The notes below the pieces were generated by a model that was given only the letters and a program-made list of their open reading frames with translations, had not been told where the DNA came from and searched no databases. The position numbers and the translations under genes were made by a program. 64,000 nucleotides of DNA, from contig CM049318.1 of assembly GCA_026874595.1 (NCBI GenBank), forward strand, positions 46,978,456 through 47,042,455. Reading direction: 5' to 3'. This document shows, in pieces, positions 57,611 through 64,000 of the stretch; the stretch's first letter is position 1, and every line of letters starts with the position of its first letter. Source of the stretch: Sipunculus nudus (lineage: Eukaryota > Annelida > Sipuncula > Golfingiida > Sipunculidae).

Positions 57611-57932
57611 ATTTATATGTAACTCTGAAGAAAAACAACACTGTTAATTCACAACAGTCTGTTTCACGGGATGCGACCCGATCATCAGGTGAATGTGGTA
57701 AGAATGAAGCTAATGGCGTGGTTTGAAAAGCCGAGACTTTACGAGATTATGCTTTGTGCGATTCGGGGGGGGGGGGGGGGGGCATGTGAAAGACAGACAC
57801 TGATCCTATTGTCCTCGGGTGCACAATAGGATTGGTCGGGGTACACGTGCGATACTAGAACATAACAGGGCGGGGCAAAGAGGTTGTTATTGTTGTAAAT
57901 TTAATATAAATACAAAGATATATACCAGGATG

Positions 57933-58026
57933 CTCAATAGCATACTGAACTGATTTCTAATAGGGTCTTGGAAGTAGTGAACATATCAGTGGTATACATA
58001 TGAAATCAGTTCAGTATGCTATTGAG
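57933..58026. repeat. Perfect 25-bp inverted repeat with 44-nt spacer
   Basis: The arm at 57933-57957 begins CTCAATAGCATACTGAACTG. The arm at 58002-58026 is its exact reverse complement, ending TTCAGTATGCTATTGAG. It lies just before a (TA)n run of about 49 units. It could form a cruciform or be the ends of a small element. Confidence 0.85.
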
Positions 58027-58039
58027 AGATATACATATA

Positions 58040-58549
<510 letters not shown>

Positions 58550-59204
58550 TAGCGAACCTGTGAGCTTATGCGATGGTGTGGCGTCGTCTGACGTCTGGCG
58601 TCTGTACTTTAACCCATACTATCTTGAAAATGGCTGGAGCTTATAATTTTATGCCAGTGTTGGTCACATGAGTCATATCTGAAATTGAGGTATTGGTGGC
58701 GCCACCTGCATTGGCCTTTTTTGTATGGGGGTCATCAGTGGCTTATCACACTGAGGGCTACAAAAAAACTTCTTCTCTGAAACCATACGGCATGATTGTT
58801 AGCGAACCTGTGAGCTTATGGGATGGTGCGGCGTCGTGCATCGTGCGTCGTGCGTCGTCTGTATGTTAACCATAGCTATCTCAAAAACGGCAGGAGCTAG
58901 CATCACCAAATATTTTGCAAATAATCAGTCATCAAAAAAACTATATTGGGTTTTGCTTATTTTTTTTCTAACTGCATTTTCTTGGATTTTATAGGGAAAA
59001 AGCTAAAAAAGCTGCAAAAAACTTCTTCTCTGAAACCATATGGCCAAAATGTTTAATATCGCACAGAAATGATCCTAGGGTAGTGCTTTCTAAAGTTTAT
59101 TCAAATGGTCACTTTTCAGTGACTTTTGGCTAAGTTATAGGAAGCTGAATTTAGTCATATGCCATAACAGCCCATATTAGCTCAGTGGCTACAAAGATCT
59201 TCTT
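58550..59204 (+). repeat. Dispersed repeat family A, two partial copies in tandem
   Basis: TTAGCGAACCTGTGAGCTTATG starts copies at 58550 and 58798. The first is truncated (about 250 bp) and contains the exact GGTGGCGCCACC at 58695-58706. The second includes (CGTGCGT)n near 58836-58856 and continues into the duplicated block. Confidence 0.75.
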
Positions 59205-61860
59205 CTCAAAAACCACTGGGCCAAATTCTTAAATCTCACACATTAATTATCCTCAGATGTTGATAATTCAAGTTTGTTCAAATGGTTTTGGTTCAGTGCT
59301 TTTAGGCTGAGTTACGGAAAGCTGAACTTAGCCAGTTTGCTGTATCTTCCTATATGAGTTATAAACCTGCAAAACGTTTCTCGACTGATGCCACTGAAGC
59401 CAGTTTGTTAAATATTTTACAAAAATAATCCCTACAATTATTCTTATAATAAATGTCATAAATGGTTCCACATGAATGATTTTTGGCTGAATTATGGAGC
59501 TTGAATTGAGTCATTTTACCATATATGTTAGCTGTGTGATGCTGTTACATCTAGCCTGACACCAGTTTATCAGCATCTATTACATCATGCCACTAGACAT
59601 TTAGATTTCAGGTTATCTTTGGTTAATATTGACAAGAAAATTTTTTAAAAGCTTTTAAAAAAATTTAGATTTATGATTTAAGTTATTCATCATACCAGGC
59701 AATGTTACAATCATGGATATTCAGCTCTCTGTGGCTATCTAAAGACAACTGTATGTGGATTATAAATTATTGGTATCCCTACTCAACTTAATTAAAAAAT
59801 TTGCCATCAATGAGATATATCTGTATTTTAATTTTGCATTCAGTATGTATCCATAATAATTTTACATATATTCCTGATTTCTTTCTTATAAAAAGTCGGC
59901 TGAAAAGCATTTTGTATTGGGAAAAATTAATTTCAAAGTTATTACAAGTAGGGACCACTTTTGAGTACAGATTGCAGCACTTGGTTTACCATTGGCAGAT
60001 TGCCAGTGCCTTGATGTTGGCCATTAGCCAAGATGATGTCAGCTCTATAAATAGTTTTGGCACAGTGCCAGGATTGGAAGAAGTGCAGCCAAGCATAGGT
60101 CAAGAGTTCACTCAGTGCAGTAGCTGCATTCTATTTATAGCTTTGGCAGACTGCCAACTGTGTCTATTATGCAACAGGTCAAGAGTTCACTCAGTGCAGC
60201 TAGGTACAGGTCAAAAGTTCACTCAGTCTAGCCAGGTGCAGGTCAAGGGTTCACTCAGTGCAGTAGCTTGAGGCAGCAATTTGTCACAGGTCACTCAGGG
60301 GCAACTGCCTTACTCACCTAAGCCTTGTCAGCCCAGTGCATCAAACTCTGGGGAAGTTGGTGTATTGATTGGATTGATATTTTTACCTGTCTATGCATCT
60401 TTGATAGTATTCTCATTTACAAGACAGGTGGTGCCACCTACATTGACTTTTGCAGTGTATGCGCCTGCTTATTTCTACAGAGGAATTTTATACATCAGCC
60501 TAAAATTGGGCATGTTTATACATATCGGGTAGCTTTATAGTGTACAAAACTGGTGGCGCCACCTACAATAATTTTTGCACAGTGTATGTCCCTGCTTATT
60601 TCATAGGAGGGGTTTGTTTGACATACTGGTGGTGCCAGCTACAATCATTGTATCTGCCAAAACAGAGTTTTGCGGATACTATGTTTTCAGTAGGACGCCG
60701 ACGCTGCCGCCATCGCCGTATAGGTTTCCGGAGAACTCCTCCATAACCACTAGGCACAATTTTTTAAAATGTGAACTGCTGCGCCCTCATTTTTGGTTGA
60801 CCTCTGACCTTTCCTCTCTGCCCAGCGTACATTTGTGTGTCTGTTTCCACACATAAACCCACATATCTCGGGAACCGTTTGACCGATAAGGCTAAAGATT
60901 TTGCACAAATGTAGCCCTTGGAAAGCTTTATAACATACACTAAAAATGGTGGCGCCAACTGCAACCATTTTTGCACAGCGTCCATCTGTTCATCTGCCTT
61001 GGGATAAAAACACTCATATCTCTGCATTGGTTGGACTTATCCACCTGAAATGTTGCATGTGTATACATTCTGGACAGCTTTCTTGATTTTATGACAGGTG
61101 GCGCCACCTTCATTCACGTTTAAGCTGCAGACATCCAAGCTCATATCTTGGGAACCATTTGACCAGTTGGGCCAAAATGTTGCATGTGTTTAGATCTCCC
61201 ATAGCTCTTTATCATATGCAAAACTGGTGGTGCCACCTTCCACAATTTTTGCAAAGCGTCCATCTGTTCATCTGCCTTGGGATAAAATCACTCATATCTC
61301 CGCAGTGGTTTGACTTATCCACCTGATATTTTGCAGGTTTATACATCCTTGACAGCTTTCTTGATTTTATGACAGGTGGCGCCACCTACATTCACGTTTA
61401 AGCTGCAGACATCCAAGCTCATATCTCGGGAACCGTTTGACCAGTTGGACCAAAATTTTGCATATGTATAGATCTCCCATAGCTCTTTATCAAATTCAAA
61501 ACTGGTGGTGCCACCTGCCACTATTTTTGCACAGCGTCCATCTGTTCATCTGCCTTGGGATAAAATCACTCATATCTCGGCAGTGGTTTGACATACCCCC
61601 CTGAAATTTTGCATGTGTATAGATCTCACATAGCTCTTAATCATACACAAAATTGGTGGTGCCATCTGCCACAATTTGTGCACAGCATCCGTCTGTTTGT
61701 CTGCCGTTGGCTAAAATCACTCATATGTCTGTAGTGGTTTGACTTATCCACCTGAAATTTTGCATGTTTATACATCTTTGATAGCTTTCTGGATTTTTTG
61801 GCAGGTGGCGCCACCTACATTTATGTATATGCTGCAGACATTCAGGTTTATATTTCACGA
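59205..61860 (+). repeat. Duplicated block, copy 2 (partner 36505-38730)
   Basis: Same order of segments as copy 1, ending in a longer run of GGTGGCGCCACC units. A 156-codon frame (59801-60271) and others are by-products. Copy 2 is about 430 bp longer than copy 1, mostly in the tandem part. Confidence 0.75.
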
Positions 61861-62010
61861 CTGGTTTGACTTATTCCCCTGAAACTTTTCATGTGTATAT
61901 ATCTCATATCTCTGCATTGGTTGGACTTATCCACCTGAAATTTTGCATGTGTATACATCCTGGACAGCTTTCTTGATATTATGACAGGTGGCGCCACCTA
62001 CATACACATT
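60420..62010 (+). repeat. GGTGGCGCCACC-bearing dimeric tandem array (~280 bp)
   Basis: Exact GGTGGCGCCACC occurs at 60552, 61097, 61375, 61804 and 61987. The variants GGTGGTGCCACC or GGTGGTGCCATC alternate with them (61226, 61504, 61655). The spacing 61097 to 61375 is 278 bases. Units contain TTTTGCACAGCGTCCATCTG, CTTGGGATAAAATCACTCAT and GCTTTCTTGATTTTATGAC. The array is non-coding. Confidence 0.8.
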
Positions 62011-62039
62011 AAGGCTGCAGACATCCAGGCTATTATGCA

Positions 62040-62343
62040 ACACACCTCACTCTATTTCCCCTTGCCACTCAATGTATTCCTCACTTCACCTTTCCCACTC
62101 TGATTTTGGCAGATACAGGTAGATGCTTGTTGACTACCCATATTCTAGTTTTTGTGTTGTGTGCACCCATGCCAGAATTGCAGCAGTGATGTTTGTTTAA
62201 TTGTTTCTTGTTCTAAGTGTTTAGTACTTGCATTGTTCATATACATGTTACACATGATCTTGAAAAGTAATGGTCCAGCATTGAAGCATTATACCTGGTG
62301 TAATCTCATTGCACAGGTTCGCATTAGGCCTGTAGGCCTTGTT
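62040..62343 (+). repeat. Repeat end with AGGCCTGTAGGCCTT hairpin
   Basis: The sequence to GCATTAGGCCTGTAGGCC (62321-62338) then TTGTTT resembles 44800-44886 and 35675-35690. AGGCCT-gt-AGGCCT can pair. It immediately abuts the next family A segment. Confidence 0.5.
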
Positions 62344-63145
62344 TAATATCGCACAGAAATGATCCTAGGGTAGTGCTTTTTGAAGTTTGTTCAATTGGTC
62401 TCAGTACAGTGGCTTTTGGCTGAGTTATGGGAATATGAATTTAGTCATATGCCATAACAGCCCATTTTAGCTCAGTGGCCACAAAGATCTTCTTCTTAAA
62501 AACCACTGGGCCAAATTCTTAAATCTCACACGTTAATTATCCTTAGATGTTGATAATTCAAGTTTGTTCAAATGGTTTTGGTTCAGTGTTTTTGGCTGAG
62601 TTATAGGAAGCTTAACTTAGCCATTTTTTGTATTTTCCCATATGAGTTAAAAACCTGCAAAACGTTTTTTTTAACTGAGGCCAATTTGTTTAATATTTTA
62701 CAAGAATAATCCCCTGAATAATTGTTATAATAATTGTCTTTTATGGTTCCAAAGAATGAATTTTGGCTGAATTATAAAGATTGGATTGAGTGATTTTACC
62801 ATATATGTTTACTGTGTGAAGCAGATACATCTAGCCTGGCACCATTTTATCAGCATTTGTTACATCATCATGCCTCTAGACATTTAGATTTCAGGTTATC
62901 TATGGTTAATATTGACAAGAATGTTTTTTAAAAGCTTTTGAAAAATGTAGATTTATGATTTTATTTATTCCTTATGCCAGGTAATGTTTACAATCACAAG
63001 TATACAGCTCTCTGTGGGTATAAAAAAGATGGCTGTATATGGATTATGAATAATTGGTATCCATACTCAACTTAATTCAAGATTTACTAAATTCAAGATT
63101 TTGCCATCAGTGAGATGTATCTGTATTATAATTTTGCATTCAATA
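62344..63145 (+). repeat. Third, partial copy of the duplicated block
   Basis: Begins AATATCGCACAGAAATGATC as at 59057 and follows copy 2 through CAGGTTATCTATGGTTAATA and GCCATCAGTGAGATG, then stops at a new family A start. Confidence 0.7.
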
Positions 63146-63162
63146 TGCATCTGTAGTAAGTT

Positions 63163-64000
63163 TTAGCAAACCTGTGAGCTAATGTGATGGTGTGGCAGAG
63201 TCCGTCGTCTGTACGTTAACCCTTACTATCTCAAAAACACCTGAACTAGCATCATGAAATTAATGCAAAAAATTAGCCATCTGAAAAACTCTGCATTTTC
63301 TTTGATTTTATAGAGAAAAAGATAAAAAACCTTTAAAAATTATCTTCTCCAAAACAGTCCAGCCAAATTGTTCAATATTTCTCAGAAATAATCTTTTATA
63401 CCATCTCTCTCAATTTTGTTTGAATGGTTCAAGTTCGATGAATTTTAACCAAGTTACAGGAAGTTGAACTTAGTCATCTGTCCAAAAAAGCATACTTAAA
63501 TGACAATCTCAGAAACGGCCGGAGCTATCATCACCAAATTTTATGCCAGGGTTGGTCACACGAGTCATATATGAAATTCAGGTATTGGTGGCGCCACCTG
63601 CATTGACCTTTTTTGTATGGGGGTCATTGGTCATCTGTTTTCATATTTTCTCAGGAATAGCATGAGCTACCATCCCCAGATTTTATGCAATAATCTGTCA
63701 CATATCAAATGATGCGGGATTCAGGTTATTTTTTTGCTATCTGCATTTACATAGATTTTTTAGGGAAAAAGCTGAAAAAACCTTTAAAATTCTTCTGCTT
63801 GTAAATGGTCCAGCCAAATTGTTCAATATTTTACAGAAATGATCCCAGAGGCAAGCCCTCTAAAGTTTGTTCAAATGGTTTGCATTTGGTGAATTTTAGA
63901 GGAGTTACACAAATTTGAACTGACCGGTAGTCATTTGGCCAAGTAAGCATTCTGACATAGTAATCTCAGAAATGACAGAAGCTAGCATTACCAACTATTG
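63163..64000 (+). repeat. Dispersed repeat family A copy, cut by window end
   Basis: Begins TTTTAGCAAACCTGTGAGCT and contains GGTGGCGCCACC at 63587-63598 followed by TGCATTGACC. A second partial body follows from about 63640. Non-coding. Confidence 0.75.

Noticed and set aside
59801-60271. 156-codon gene
   Set aside because: Lies wholly in the duplicated repeat block and the ~32-bp tandem repeat; the partner copy at 37 kb does not keep the frame.

Overview
This window looks like repeat-dominated, A+T-rich nuclear DNA from an animal, most likely a mollusc and perhaps a bivalve. The clues are spliced-gene signals, a Ty3/Gypsy retrotransposon, many homopolymer G/C and (TA)n tracts, GACGGACG/GTCTGTCC simple repeats inside dispersed repeats, and hairpin-ended elements carrying tandem-repeat cores like those described from bivalves (pearl/HINE type). 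The species cannot be named from sequence alone. All repeat assignments were made by eye, so boundaries are approximate unless a target-site duplication or terminal repeat fixes them. There is no bacterial-type gene organisation, and most open frames are chance products of repeats.

Layout. 1-5.8 kb: dispersed repeats, a 33-bp minisatellite and unassigned sequence. 5.8-10.3 kb: a large dispersed repeat (family D) split by a hairpin-ended element (6667-9220) whose core is a ~180-bp tandem array. That array is itself interrupted by a second hairpin-ended element. 10.3-11.5 kb: two exons of a hAT-transposase-related gene, joined by a well-formed phase-0 intron. 11.97-16.74 kb: a complete LTR retrotransposon with identical 162-bp LTRs, a 5-bp target duplication and one uninterrupted gag-pol frame. 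16.8-20.1 kb: a 48-bp minisatellite with a higher-order duplication, flanked by inverted repeats. 20.1-25.8 kb: dispersed repeats (families A and E) and unassigned sequence. 25.8-27.1 kb: very A+T-rich with (TA)n. 27.1-32.7 kb: low-repeat sequence with a tRNA-like segment, a possible solo LTR, a short inverted-repeat element and a CpG-containing stretch. 32.7-43.2 kb: families A, D and E, and tandem repeats carrying the palindrome GGTGGCGCCACC. 43.2-45.8 kb: mostly unassigned, with a decayed LINE endonuclease fragment. 45.8-48.35 kb: a 55-bp minisatellite. 48.6-50.46 kb: a second family D copy that lacks the 6.7-9.2 kb insertion and so shows the empty site. 50.45-52.0 kb: a 66-bp minisatellite. 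52.06-52.9 kb: a TTAA-flanked MITE. 52.98-55.2 kb: a terminal-inverted-repeat element with its own tandem core. 55.2-58.5 kb: unassigned sequence with a candidate exon, a 25-bp perfect inverted repeat and a long (TA)n run. 58.5-64 kb: families A and GGTGGCGCCACC again, including a second copy of the 36.5-38.7 kb block.

The only confidently coding sequence is the retrotransposon polyprotein. The hAT-related exons are well supported as a split gene fragment, but the rest of that gene was not found. The main biological story is layered transposition (element inside array inside element inside repeat) and repeated birth of tandem arrays from dispersed elements.
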